IMG/VR virus record: IMGVR_UViG_3300008452_007696
Location: 1-31,186 of that record
Reading direction: 5' to 3' (one strand)
Length of the DNA stretch: 31,186 nucleotides
From: a virus
Below are positions 8,250-18,044 of the stretch, in pieces. How positions within the stretch are numbered: the first letter of the stretch is position 1; the number at the start of each line of letters is the position of its first letter. The notes below the pieces were generated by a model, which was not told where the DNA came from, searched no databases, and saw only the letters and a program-made list of their open reading frames with translations. A program made the position numbers and the translations under genes.

Positions 8250-10082
8250 ATGGCTAAAAAAATATCATACGCCGTCAGAGACTTTGCGAGTTTAAGACAG
8301 GAACTAGTTAATCTCACAAGGGAATATTATCCCGATTTGATTAAGAATACAAATGACGCATCAATTTATTCTGTTTTATTGGATTTAAATGCCGCTGTGA
8401 CAGACAATTTACATTTTCACATTGATAGGGTTTGGCAAGAGACAATGCTAGATTTTGCACAACAAAGACAATCATTGTATCATATTGCCAAAACATATGG
8501 TATGAGAATACCAGGTAATAGACCATCGGTTTCTTTGTGTGATTTTACAATACAAGTACCTGTTAGAGGAGATAAAGAAGATGAGCGTTATTTGGGGACT
8601 ATAAAATCAGGTGCACAAGTATCGGGTGGGGGACAAGTTTTTGAAACCATCGACGATATTGATTTCTCAAATCCCTTCAATAAAAGAGGTGAACCAAACA
8701 GATTAAAAATCCCAAATTTTGATGGTAATAATAGACTCATATCATACTCAATTGTAAAAAGAGAAGCTGTTGTAAATGGTGTAACAAGAATATATAGAAA
8801 AGTTATAACAGAAGTTGACCAAAAACCTTTCTTAAAAATATTCTTACCTGAACAAAACATATTAGGGGTGAGTGGAGTAATTCATAAAGAGGGAACAAAC
8901 TTTGTAAATAATCCAACTAACTCTGAATTTTTAAGTTCTGAAAATAAATGGTACGAAGTAAAATCATTAATACAAGATAAAGTATTTGTGCCCGACCCAA
9001 CATCGGCATCTGATAGTGATAATTTCATATCGGGAACATACGTTCCAGTTACAAATAAATTTATTACAGAATATACTCCCGAAAATTATTTTTCGGTAAC
9101 ATTTGGTTCTGGTAATGTTAATCCATTGGATAATTTGGACAACTATAACCAAGGTACTTTAAGAGTAAGTCTTGGAACGTATTTGAATAACCTATCATTA
9201 GGTGCTTTACCGAAATCAAATACAACGTTATTCATAAAATATAGAATTGGAGGAGGTAAGGATAGTAATCTCGGTATTGATATTATTACAAGTGTAGATA
9301 ATGTTGAATTTTCTATTAATGGACCTAACTCATCAACGAACACTCAAGTACAAAATTCTTTAACCGTAACCAACGTAACACCAGCTGTTGGAGGTGCGGA
9401 CCAACCCACAATTGAAGAAGTTAGAAACATGATAGCATATAACTTCTCTGCACAAAATAGGGCGGTAACTCTTAATGATTATAAATCTTTAATTGAGACA
9501 ATGCCATCAACATATGGGGCTCCCGCTAAGGTAAACGTGATGGAAGAAGACAATAAAATAAAAATTAAATTATTGTCATATGATGAGAATGGTAATCTTA
9601 TTGATACTGTTTCAAACACATTAAAAAACAACATTTTATCTTACTTAGCCGAGTACCGAATGGTTAATGACTTTTTAGAAGTTCAAAGCGGTGAAGTGGT
9701 TGATTTCACACTAGAGATTGACGTTGTTATTGATAAAAATGGTAACCAAACAGAGATTGTTAAAACTATTATCGAGGATACTGTTAGTTATTTTTCAATT
9801 GAAAAAAGAAAAATGGGTGACCCATTATTTGTTGGTGATTTATATAAAACAATAGGTGAAGTAAATGGAGTGGTAAACGCTGTCGATATAAGAGTTTTCA
9901 ATAACGTAGGTGGAGAATATTCATCTTCTGAAGTGTTACAATCATATATTGACCCAACCACAAAAGAAATTGCTCAATCCGATATGACTATCTATATGAA
10001 ATCTAACCAAATATATCAAATAAGATTTCCTCAGAAAGATATAAAAGTTAGAGTAAAAACATTAGGAACGACTACATTCTAA
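8250..10082 (+). CDS. 6: Baseplate wedge protein, gp6/J family
   Basis: This 610-residue protein is the likely gp6 / gpJ homologue, which forms the iris-like ring of the wedge in contractile baseplates. The N-terminal region (about 8-90: DFASLRQELVNL, then SVLLDLNAAVTDNLHFHIDR, then ETMLDFAQQRQSLYHIAKTY) shows the family pattern of an N-terminal helical part followed by a D-x-A-Q-x-R-x-S helix. The C-terminal half, from about residue 385 (TIEEVRNMIAYNFSAQNRAV, then LNDYKSLIETMPS), has the typical gpJ segment in which the chain adapts to a repeated alpha/beta fold. Length is close to T4 gp6. It follows the gp25-like gene by one base. The assignment rests on pattern and context; sequence identity to T4 gp6 itself is not obvious by eye. 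Confidence 0.8.
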   Translation: MAKKISYAVRDFASLRQELVNLTREYYPDLIKNTNDASIYSVLLDLNAAVTDNLHFHIDRVWQETMLDFAQQRQSLYHIAKTYGMRIPGNRPSVSLCDFTIQVPVRGDKEDERYLGTIKSGAQVSGGGQVFETIDDIDFSNPFNKRGEPNRLKIPNFDGNNRLISYSIVKREAVVNGVTRIYRKVITEVDQKPFLKIFLPEQNILGVSGVIHKEGTNFVNNPTNSEFLSSENKWYEVKSLIQDKVFVPDPTSASDSDNFISGTYVPVTNKFITEYTPENYFSVTFGSGNVNPLDNLDNYNQGTLRVSLGTYLNNLSLGALPKSNTTLFIKYRIGGGKDSNLGIDIITSVDNVEFSINGPNSSTNTQVQNSLTVTNVTPAVGGADQPTIEEVRNMIAYNFSAQNRAVTLNDYKSLIETMPSTYGAPAKVNVMEEDNKIKIKLLSYDENGNLIDTVSNTLKNNILSYLAEYRMVNDFLEVQSGEVVDFTLEIDVVIDKNGNQTEIVKTIIEDTVSYFSIEKRKMGDPLFVGDLYKTIGEVNGVVNAVDIRVFNNVGGEYSSSEVLQSYIDPTTKEIAQSDMTIYMKSNQIYQIRFPQKDIKVRVKTLGTTTF

Positions 10083-10091
10083 TTTAATTTT

Positions 10092-10129
10092 TATTTATTT
10101 TTCTGGAAATCCATAATTTTCTATTTATA
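10092..10129 (+). promoter_or_regulatory. AT-rich leader with two TATTTAT boxes
   Basis: The 52-base gap between the gp6-like gene and the 1374-residue gene holds TATTTAT at 10092-10098 and TATTTATA at 10122-10129, 30 bases apart. This is similar to the paired boxes ahead of the gp25-like gene. The second lies just before the ATG at 10135. A late promoter is possible; chance in AT-rich DNA is the alternative. Confidence 0.3.
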
Positions 10130-10134
10130 GAATA

Positions 10135-13100
10135 ATGCAGAAACACAGAATTTCCACAAATATAGGTAAAGACCAAAAAGTTGTTGTCGAATTAAAAAAC
10201 GACTTTGACTTATTGGAAATATTATCCCTTAAATTCACACAGACGGAGGTATACTCCTCAATGTGTGCGGACTATGGTGTTGTTTGTGGAAGAATCTTTG
10301 TAAACAATGGATTCGGTGTTCCAAATGCTAGAGTTTCTATTTTCATTCCAATATCCGAAGAAGATTCAAACGACCCCGTAATTTCTGAGTTATATCCATT
10401 TACCACGGTAGATAGTAAAAATGATGAAGGATATAGATATAATCTTTTACCAAGTCGAAAACAACACGGTGGACACGAACCAACCGGTACATTCCCTGAC
10501 CAAAAAGATATTTTAACGAGAGAAGAGGTTCTTGAGGTTTATGAAAAATATTACAAATACACTGTAAAAACAAACGATGCTGGTGACTTCATGATTTGGG
10601 GTGTTCCTGTAGGGACACAAACAATTCATGTTGATGTAGATTTATCTGATATTGGGTGTTTTTCACTTAGACCTGACGATTTTATTAGACAAGGTTTAGG
10701 TGTTGACAAATTCAAAAATACATATTCGTACAAAGCGTCAAATGATTTAGACACTTTACCTCAAATAGTTTCTTTTAATCAAACTATAGAAGTTTATCCT
10801 TTTTGGGGTAACGAAGATTTATGTGAAATTGGATTAACCAGAACTGATTTTGATTTATCAAGTAAAGGGGTTAAAGTAGAGCCAAAAGCGTATCTATTAG
10901 GTTCAATATATTCGGATAAAGGTAAAAATACAATAAATAAAAATTGTAGACCAAGAGGTGAGATGGGTCGAAAATGTGATTTAACCACATTTGATGCTGT
11001 TATTGAAATAATAAGGTTTACACCAAATAAAGACAGTAGTGGTCGACCAATACTTGAGAGATACGAAATACAAGAAGATATCGAGGACGATGGTTCATTT
11101 GTGGTCCCATTACCCATGAACATGGATTTTGTGTACACAAATGAATTTGGTGAAAATGAAACAACAAATGACCCTAACAAAGGAATACCAACATCGGCTT
11201 GTTATAGATTCAGAATATCAGGTAAAAATGAAACTTTAGGTAGGGTTAGATATGTTGCTAGTTATTTGATACCAAACATTAGGGAGTACAATTCCGACGT
11301 TGATGGTTCATATGCGTTTTCATTAAATTGGGACGACTACCCAACTTCAGCCACAAGTTCATCAGTAATATTCAATCAGACTTATGGAAGTTATTATCCT
11401 GAGGATTATTTCTATAGATTTACATATAACAAAGTCTACACTGTAACATCTTACATGGGTGGGCATTTTAAAGGTGGTAAAGACAACTTTTTAGGTATAA
11501 AAGATATTGCACCAAAAGCGGAAGAAGATTGCGAATCAAGTGTTGTCACCCCACCAATAAATTATGCGTGGAGAAAGTTTAGTTTTGCAATTCTTTTGGC
11601 GATTATTATTAATGCGTTCGAAAGAGTCATATATACCGCCTTTGTTGGTGCTGTTCAAATTATCATTGCTCCATTTCAATTAATTTATGAAAAAGTTAGA
11701 ATTGGTCCTTGGAATATTTTAGGATGGACTTTTTATTGGGCACCTTTTGACGGGTGGGATGAATCAATTATTGAACCATTACAAGCATTGGGAACAGTAA
11801 GATTAAGTTTAACAATATATCCCGAATGTGAATCTTGTGATGAAATTCAAGTTTTTACGGAAGATTCGTCGACTGACACCGACCCTTCTAACATATATCA
11901 AAAAGTCGCTAGTGGTACCGCGGTTCGAGACAAACTTACTTTTTTGGTTAATTGTACAACATACACTTTACCACCACCAACTACTGGCACAACCACCTAT
12001 ACTTGGAGAGATTGTACTAATAACTCAATTCAATCCCAATCAATACCATTTAGTGGGTCATCAGTTACAGGTGTTTGCGCTAGAGATGGTTCTATGTCCT
12101 ACGCTGGTGGAGATGGTGTACCCGTGGTAACAGGAACCTGTGATTCCACGGTGACAGATATTTTTATATGTGACTATGACCCAACTGAAAGAGAATATTT
12201 TTTAAGTGAATCACCCTCAAGTGGTTTAACATCTTATTATTATACGGGTTACACGTATGGACAATCATTATCAACAATTATAAACAATATAATAGTAAAT
12301 CCTAATAGAAATTATTACATAAGGGTTACTTCTTATCTAGCTCATTCAGGTGCACAAACGGCCGATATTACAGCATTAAGTGGATTAACAACAGGAAATA
12401 GTTATACTTTTCTTTACAGAAACTATACTTGTGGTTCAACAACAGGTGTTTTAGGTAGAGATTTAGCGTCCGCAAATTCGTGGTTACAATGGAACGACCC
12501 AACAATCCCAAAAGATTATGTTTGGTCGGGATTCACTTACGAAATATACGATTCAAATTACCCGATAACCGGTTCAACAACAAGCTCGTTTGATTCCACA
12601 TCTTTACCCGAAGGGTGTTTATCTCAAAATACAATATATGACGATAGTGGTATTGTAAAAATAAGTTACTGTGCAAGCGGTACTACTGCCGATTATAGTG
12701 GAACAACGGCAAACCCTGGTACAAATTGTAATAATTTAAACTTAATGGTAGTTGGACAAGCAGCAGCTAATGACTTGTCCAAAAACCCTTGTTCGATAAA
12801 ATGTGACACGAGAAGTGGTTTTTCTGAATTTAGATTTGGTGTTTACACAGTAATTCCCGCGGCTCATACAGACAATAGAGATGTACAATTTAAATTAATC
12901 AGAGAATATGCAAGAAGAAAATTGGTAAATAAAGTTTTCTGCGAAGGTATTGCTAATTATTCCTTTTTTGACAACTGGTTAGCGGGTTCTCTTTATATGT
13001 TCCCTTTCAAAGCTAGAGTGAGATGGGACAATGAAGAAACTTTAGATTTGAACGTCAGAGGGACCAATTACTGTCAAAATTTACTATATTATAAAGTTTC

Positions 13101-14259
13101 AGAAAAAACATCAAATGACGCAGTAAAAAAATTTTATTACAGGTCCACAAAATGGAACGGCTCGATTTTCCAAAAAACAGCATCAGGTTCTGAATTCAGT
13201 ACCCTAAGACACCCAACAACAATAATGGATTTAGGTCCAAGAGATGAATTTATTAAAGAAATTTGTGTAGACCCAACATTAGACCCAAATTGCTCTATTG
13301 TTAGAAGTATAGGTTCAACATCGTATCAAAATTTTAAAGAAATGTTGGGTCTTTACATTAATTACAGACTTGACACAAACGCCAATTATAATTATAAAGA
13401 TTTTTTCTCTAATAATGGATACACTTCATACTACCCGTTTAACACTAATAAAGAAATATTAAATGGTGACGTTTTACAATTAATATCAATTAACAATGAA
13501 GCCGGTATTGAGGAATTTGATTTACAAAATAGATATTATGGTCAATACAGTCCTGTAATTCTTGACCCTGATGATTATGTTCAATTATTTAAATCACAAT
13601 CCGGAACAACGAATGGACCAATGCCGATAAATTTTGTTTTAGACGATGACGGTTATAGGGTTAGAGTTTGTCTAAATGAACCAGGTAGGTTAACAGAATC
13701 GTCACAAATTGTTCCATTTTTTTATTGGGATAAGGACGGACAAGGTTTTGGTGAAGGATATGGACAATCTTGGGATTATGCCACTGTTGTTTCTCAGAGA
13801 TTACAAGGAATGACGTATAATTATGCGTTTACGGGTGATTCAACATATAATTATGTTTTATTTCCGATGACAAAAACATATTCGGGAGATACATTCACAA
13901 TCGCAGGTGCTGATGTTAACGATGGTTCGTTTGATGTTGAAGATACAAACGACGTGCATCTAAACTACAACAATCAAGAGGAAGGGTTTACTGTTTTACA
14001 TATAACATCAGGAACCACTTTATCACCGGATGCAGGTACTTTGTGGATTAGAGTTGGAGAGGTGGGGGGATGGGCTTCAAAACCGTGGAATAATGATGTT
14101 GATTTTATATTAAAACCAACACAAGTAAATTATACTGGTAATAAACAAATATTATCAACACCATTCTTATTTTATTTTGGATTAAGACCAGGCGCAACTG
14201 CGGTTGATAAATTTATAAAATTATTTGGACCAAAAGGTGCGTTCCCATCTCAAGAATAA
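10135..14259 (+). CDS. Large virion-type protein with carboxypeptidase-regulatory-like domain
   Basis: This 1374-residue protein is not assigned to a named family as a whole. Near the N-terminus, residues 52-70 (GRIFVNNGFGVPNARVSIF) and 145-170 (KTNDAGDFMIWGVPVGTQTI onward) form the two halves of a carboxypeptidase-regulatory/prealbumin-like beta-sandwich. A stretch containing HGGHEPTGTFPDQ lies between them. A strongly hydrophobic segment lies at about 483-518 (SFAILLAIII, then IYTAFVGAVQIIIAPF), which is unusual for a soluble virion protein. Residues about 560-790 are rich in Thr, Ser, Gly and Cys, with many short beta-like stretches. The C-terminal half has Tyr/Asn-rich, aromatic sequence. 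It lies between gp6-like and gpI-like genes and its stop overlaps the next start by one base, so a tail or baseplate component is likely. No enzymatic motif is seen. Confidence 0.85.
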   Translation: MQKHRISTNIGKDQKVVVELKNDFDLLEILSLKFTQTEVYSSMCADYGVVCGRIFVNNGFGVPNARVSIFIPISEEDSNDPVISELYPFTTVDSKNDEGYRYNLLPSRKQHGGHEPTGTFPDQKDILTREEVLEVYEKYYKYTVKTNDAGDFMIWGVPVGTQTIHVDVDLSDIGCFSLRPDDFIRQGLGVDKFKNTYSYKASNDLDTLPQIVSFNQTIEVYPFWGNEDLCEIGLTRTDFDLSSKGVKVEPKAYLLGSIYSDKGKNTINKNCRPRGEMGRKCDLTTFDAVIEIIRFTPNKDSSGRPILERYEIQEDIEDDGSFVVPLPMNMDFVYTNEFGENETTNDPNKGIPTSACYRFRISGKNETLGRVRYVASYLIPNIREYNSDVDGSYAFSLNWDDYPTSATSSSVIFNQTYGSYYPEDYFYRFTYNKVYTVTSYMGGHFKGGKDNFLGIKDIAPKAEEDCESSVVTPPINYAWRKFSFAILLAIIINAFERVIYTAFVGAVQIIIAPFQLIYEKVRIGPWNILGWTFYWAPFDGWDESIIEPLQALGTVRLSLTIYPECESCDEIQVFTEDSSTDTDPSNIYQKVASGTAVRDKLTFLVNCTTYTLPPPTTGTTTYTWRDCTNNSIQSQSIPFSGSSVTGVCARDGSMSYAGGDGVPVVTGTCDSTVTDIFICDYDPTEREYFLSESPSSGLTSYYYTGYTYGQSLSTIINNIIVNPNRNYYIRVTSYLAHSGAQTADITALSGLTTGNSYTFLYRNYTCGSTTGVLGRDLASANSWLQWNDPTIPKDYVWSGFTYEIYDSNYPITGSTTSSFDSTSLPEGCLSQNTIYDDSGIVKISYCASGTTADYSGTTANPGTNCNNLNLMVVGQAAANDLSKNPCSIKCDTRSGFSEFRFGVYTVIPAAHTDNRDVQFKLIREYARRKLVNKVFCEGIANYSFFDNWLAGSLYMFPFKARVRWDNEETLDLNVRGTNYCQNLLYYKVSEKTSNDAVKKFYYRSTKWNGSIFQKTASGSEFSTLRHPTTIMDLGPRDEFIKEICVDPTLDPNCSIVRSIGSTSYQNFKEMLGLYINYRLDTNANYNYKDFFSNNGYTSYYPFNTNKEILNGDVLQLISINNEAGIEEFDLQNRYYGQYSPVILDPDDYVQLFKSQSGTTNGPMPINFVLDDDGYRVRVCLNEPGRLTESSQIVPFFYWDKDGQGFGEGYGQSWDYATVVSQRLQGMTYNYAFTGDSTYNYVLFPMTKTYSGDTFTIAGADVNDGSFDVEDTNDVHLNYNNQEEGFTVLHITSGTTLSPDAGTLWIRVGEVGGWASKPWNNDVDFILKPTQVNYTGNKQILSTPFLFYFGLRPGATAVDKFIKLFGPKGAFPSQE

Positions 14260-16019
14260 TGGATAAAAAAAGGATTATATTACCATCTAAAAAATTTTTT
14301 GGTTCAATCAATGAAGACCAAACAATTCGTGTTGGGTTAGAGGAAACTGAGAATCTTTTAAGAGAAGGTGACAGAACAATTATTCTAAGTAACGCGGAGC
14401 TCTTTAATAAAGAAAGGAACGAAAGTAATAGCTATAAAATTCATGGTAAACTAAAAATGGTTTTTAGAAATCTTTATAGTGGTTCATCTGAATATAATCC
14501 ATTATTAAAAAGACTGTATTTGGTTGGTGACGGTGGTAATAATGATTTTACAGGTTTCATACCCTACCAAGAATTTGCTTTTTTAAGAAAAGATGTGGTA
14601 AGACAAATAAACACTATACAAACTATTTCATCATTAACAACGTACAGTCCCATTTTTGCTTATTCAGGAGAAACTGAACACACCTCAATATCGTCCATAC
14701 AAGCACCATATCACAATTGGAACATATACCTTTCATATGTTTATGGTCAAGACAGTGCTTATCCGATGAAATATTCATTAAGTGGTGGAACTTATTTTAG
14801 TTTTACATCAGGCGATGGAATACCTTTTAGGGTTGAAAGCAATGGTAACACATACAAGTTAACAAGTCCTGTAGAACACGGAATGTTATCGGGTGAATTT
14901 ATTACACTAAGCGGAGGTAGTTTTAATAACGCGGTAAATGTCACGGGTAAAACATTCACAATTATAAGTGTTGGTGACTCAATATATAATTCTGAAAAAT
15001 ATGTTTTAGAAATATCTAAATCCGAATTACCCTCTGGTTCAACACTTTCAACAGTTGTTTTTGGTAAACGATGTCTTGACAGAAATGACATAACAGGTTC
15101 CACATCTAATTATTACGTTCACAAACACAAAACACTAACAGAAAGGGAAGATTATATATTAGACAAAATTGGATTTGAGTCATCTATTTGGGAAAACGAA
15201 AGAAAATTACTTTTAGAAAATAGTGCTGGTGTTTCTGATGTTTTGGTTGAAAGGAATATGATGGAATCATTAATTTATGATTTCAAAGAACCATTTGTTC
15301 TTACGGGATTAACTAATAATTTAGGTTATTTACCAACTGAAGTTTATGTAAGTACCATTTTGGCCAATAGAAACGGTTATTTTGAATACCCACCTAAAGT
15401 TGGTTGGAAATTCAATTTTCATGATACATGGGTTGACGAACATTTTAATGGTACAGGAACTACTGAAACGTCCATATTAACAAGTGGTTTCTCGAGAACG
15501 ATTAGTGCAACAACCTATAATTTTACAACAGGTGTAGATTTACCTGTTGGTACAGTTTTACATGGTGCCTTTGTTGAATACAATCGTTCAGAATTAAAAG
15601 AAAGAATTATAAGTGAATCATATCACAGATTCTCTAATCCTTTATTTGTTTTTGATTATGGACAAACGGGTACAACTGTAACCTTTTCAGGTGGTTCAAT
15701 GACAAACATGTATGGTCTTTATTATCAACCACACCATAGAGTAAAACTAAGACAATTGTCACCATATATTGAAACTTCAACAACAAATCAAGTATACGGA
15801 TTACCACAGAATTCAAAATATTTTGAAGACGAGGCGTTATGGAAATGGAGAGATTTATACGACCATGGATTTATTGACCCTGATGGTTTCGGTACCAACT
15901 TTCCTTTTATTAATAATATACATTATGTAAAAAGTGATATTGATTTTTATTTACGAAACGAAAATATCTACAGGAATAAACAAGATAAAGTTAAGAACGT
16001 AAACAAGTTTAAATGTTAA
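14259..16019 (+). CDS. Unknown structural-type protein, 586 residues
   Basis: I do not recognise a named family. The ATG shares one base with the preceding TAA, indicating translational coupling inside the structural operon. The protein is polar, rich in Tyr, Asn, Ser, Thr and Gly, with repeated short beta-type segments (for example GTGTTETSILTSGFSRTISA and TTVTFSGGSMTN) and no signal peptide or membrane segment. This is the look of phage tail or fibre proteins. The N-terminus has IILPSKKFF; the next gene has a similar IIIPSNQMF near its own N-terminus, hinting at a shared docking element. The C-terminal about 80 residues are aromatic (KWRDLYDHGFIDPDGFG) and end in a lysine-rich tail closing with Cys. 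A role in the baseplate or tail is inferred from context. Confidence 0.8.
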   Translation: MDKKRIILPSKKFFGSINEDQTIRVGLEETENLLREGDRTIILSNAELFNKERNESNSYKIHGKLKMVFRNLYSGSSEYNPLLKRLYLVGDGGNNDFTGFIPYQEFAFLRKDVVRQINTIQTISSLTTYSPIFAYSGETEHTSISSIQAPYHNWNIYLSYVYGQDSAYPMKYSLSGGTYFSFTSGDGIPFRVESNGNTYKLTSPVEHGMLSGEFITLSGGSFNNAVNVTGKTFTIISVGDSIYNSEKYVLEISKSELPSGSTLSTVVFGKRCLDRNDITGSTSNYYVHKHKTLTEREDYILDKIGFESSIWENERKLLLENSAGVSDVLVERNMMESLIYDFKEPFVLTGLTNNLGYLPTEVYVSTILANRNGYFEYPPKVGWKFNFHDTWVDEHFNGTGTTETSILTSGFSRTISATTYNFTTGVDLPVGTVLHGAFVEYNRSELKERIISESYHRFSNPLFVFDYGQTGTTVTFSGGSMTNMYGLYYQPHHRVKLRQLSPYIETSTTNQVYGLPQNSKYFEDEALWKWRDLYDHGFIDPDGFGTNFPFINNIHYVKSDIDFYLRNENIYRNKQDKVKNVNKFKC

Positions 16020-16020
16020 T

Positions 16021-16854
16021 ATGAAAATTCTTGCTAAAAATAATGACCAAACAATTATAATTCCATCAAACCAAATGTTTAAAACAGATTTGGGTTGGAC
16101 TGATAATGCTGAGCAGATGGAGCAAGAGATTTTATATGAAATCATCAACCCAACTGAAAATTATGAAACTGTAAGATACATACATACCGCATATGACCAA
16201 GTTTCACCGGTAACTGATAATACTTTTAACCAAACGGACATATGGTATAATTTTTATTTTTTGAATAGTTTTGGTAATTACTCACAAAATTATGAAGACG
16301 TTGGAATAACAATGGAAGAAAATTCTAAAATGTTAAAACAGTCAACAGAAAGTTTTTTCAGATTAGAGTTTTACAAAACTAATAATGACGCATCACCAAA
16401 TCAAACGAATAGAAGATTGGTTTTTGCAAAGAATTTATCACTCCCTCTTGGTGAAAGAATATATTATACAGGCACACCGTCGGGAGCTACGTTACCTCTA
16501 AACGATTTTGTTTATGTCCCTGTTTTCACTGGTTCAAACTACAGAAATACGGAAAATATGTACTTTTTTTGGTTTGCGGATGATTCACCATTTGATGAAA
16601 CAAATATTACGGGAAATACATTTTATATGACCGCCAAGTACTATAATGCAAAAGACGGAAGTGTTATTGATTTTGTAAATAAATCAAAAAATGTAAATGC
16701 AACAACACCGTATGCTGAAGAAGAAGATGTCTACTATAAAGTAATTATAGATAGAACAAATTATTCATACATAGTTTATGCGTATAATGGTTCATTAGGT
16801 ACAAGAAAAGGAATAGTAACCGCACCAATAAATTTTTATGAAAGAAAACAATAA
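16021..16854 (+). CDS. Unknown structural-type protein, 277 residues
   Basis: No named family is recognised. It starts one base after the previous stop, inside the structural operon. The N-terminal MKILAKNNDQTIIIPSNQMF contains an IIIPS-x-x-x-F pattern resembling IILPSKKFF in the previous protein. The remainder is rich in Asn, Tyr, Thr and Phe with alternating beta-like sequence (YFFWFADDSPFDETNITGN). It has no cysteine, signal peptide or membrane segment. The C-terminal region (VYYKVIIDRTNYSYIVYAYN) reads like a beta-sandwich edge. A baseplate or tail accessory role is inferred only from its neighbours. Confidence 0.8.
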   Translation: MKILAKNNDQTIIIPSNQMFKTDLGWTDNAEQMEQEILYEIINPTENYETVRYIHTAYDQVSPVTDNTFNQTDIWYNFYFLNSFGNYSQNYEDVGITMEENSKMLKQSTESFFRLEFYKTNNDASPNQTNRRLVFAKNLSLPLGERIYYTGTPSGATLPLNDFVYVPVFTGSNYRNTENMYFFWFADDSPFDETNITGNTFYMTAKYYNAKDGSVIDFVNKSKNVNATTPYAEEEDVYYKVIIDRTNYSYIVYAYNGSLGTRKGIVTAPINFYERKQ

Positions 16855-18020
16855 TGGATATTAAATCACCAACAAAATACGAAATACTTAGGAAAAATAT
16901 TCCTAATGTTAAATTGTATTCAAACGATGGTCCATATTGGTACAATAGTTTGGGTAGTTTAATATCGTGGTCGGAGTCTCAATATCTTGACCCTTTAGAT
17001 GGTTTTATAGTGTATAACGTCACTGGTGGTACTGTTAGTAATGGATACTACATGTGGACGGGAACCACCATACCAACCAACTCTTACGGAGACGCTGGTT
17101 GTGATTTAACTTTAGAACTATATGGTTGGAACAATATTACAAAAGGGGAGGCGTATGGTGAACACATGTTACCGATATTTTTAGAAACACACGTTGACGA
17201 AATGGGTGTAATGGTTGGTTTTGATGGGGAACTTGAACAAGTTGAACAAATTTGTAACTTTTCTTATACTCAGACCGGTAACACAGTTCAGGTTTACAAT
17301 ACGGTGGACACGAGTAAAGTTTCTGAAATACATTTTATCGATTTTACTGTCAGTTGGGGAGACGGGACTACAAGTATTCTATCAACAACTGGAATTACCG
17401 CAACAAAAACATATTCATCCACCGGCGAAACAACCATATCAATTTCAATCAACACACCATGGAGTCAGTTTGAAACTAAAAAGAAAGTACAAGTACCTTC
17501 AAATACCACTGTCTCTAACCCATTAGGGACATTCTCCGGGTTCACAATACCATACACCAACATATCGGGTCAAAGTCAAAATTATCTAAACGATTTAGAC
17601 TATAATGGAACCAACACAGGTTATACCACATTTACATATGCTGCAATTGGTAAAAGTAAAATTAGCGAATTAAAATTATACGGTTCAAATACATACTCAG
17701 GTGTAACTACAGGAGTAACAAATGGTGTGGCTTACAGTGCATACACAATTGATAATTTGTATTATCAAGATTTTGAGGATGGAATCACTACAATTACTGG
17801 TACAACATCAGGATTTACAAAAGAAGAAGTCATCAATAAGGTTATTACAAGAAATGAACATTTCTTAGGATTTATTGATGAACCAGTAATCTATTCTGAC
17901 ATTTTTGTTGAAAGAGGAAAACAAGGTGTAATGGAAAAAACATTACGATTATCTGAAATTGACAACACAGGTGAATTATCAATTTATGGAAACGGATATT
18001 TTAATATTAGAAAACAATAA
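16854..18020 (+). CDS. Unknown structural-type protein with PKD-like motif, 388 residues
   Basis: The ATG overlaps the previous TAA by one base. No whole-length family is recognised. Residues about 160-198 (FIDFTVSWGDGTTS, then TYSSTGETTISISI) carry the WGDGT motif at 168-172 followed by a Y-x-x-x-G-x-x-x-I/V strand, the signature of PKD-type Ig-like beta-sandwiches used for surface or sugar contacts. The central part (200-320) is rich in Thr, Ser, Gly, Asn and Tyr, as in fibre proteins. The C-terminal about 60 residues (FLGFIDEPVIYSDIFVERGK, then QGVMEKTLRLSEIDNTGEL) look like a conserved assembly segment. Gene order places it with baseplate or tail components. An Ig-like domain on a phage structural protein often mediates adhesion; whether it does so here is inference. 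Confidence 0.8.
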   Translation: MDIKSPTKYEILRKNIPNVKLYSNDGPYWYNSLGSLISWSESQYLDPLDGFIVYNVTGGTVSNGYYMWTGTTIPTNSYGDAGCDLTLELYGWNNITKGEAYGEHMLPIFLETHVDEMGVMVGFDGELEQVEQICNFSYTQTGNTVQVYNTVDTSKVSEIHFIDFTVSWGDGTTSILSTTGITATKTYSSTGETTISISINTPWSQFETKKKVQVPSNTTVSNPLGTFSGFTIPYTNISGQSQNYLNDLDYNGTNTGYTTFTYAAIGKSKISELKLYGSNTYSGVTTGVTNGVAYSAYTIDNLYYQDFEDGITTITGTTSGFTKEEVINKVITRNEHFLGFIDEPVIYSDIFVERGKQGVMEKTLRLSEIDNTGELSIYGNGYFNIRKQ

Positions 18021-18026
18021 TTTTCA

Positions 18027-18035
18027 TATTTATTA
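18027..18035 (+). promoter_or_regulatory. TATTTATTA box before the 305-residue gene
   Basis: The 24-base gap between two structural genes holds TATTTATTA followed by an A-run up to the ATG at 18045. It repeats the core found ahead of the genes at 7796 and 10135. It could be a late promoter element or merely an A/T-rich translation leader. Confidence 0.3.
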
Positions 18036-18044
18036 TAAAAAAAC

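Noticed and set aside
11828-12130. 100-codon + strand frame inside the 1374-residue gene
   Set aside because: It is out of frame within a longer convincing gene, with no leader or overlap style like the true starts. The same holds for 17215-17526 and 23488-23691.
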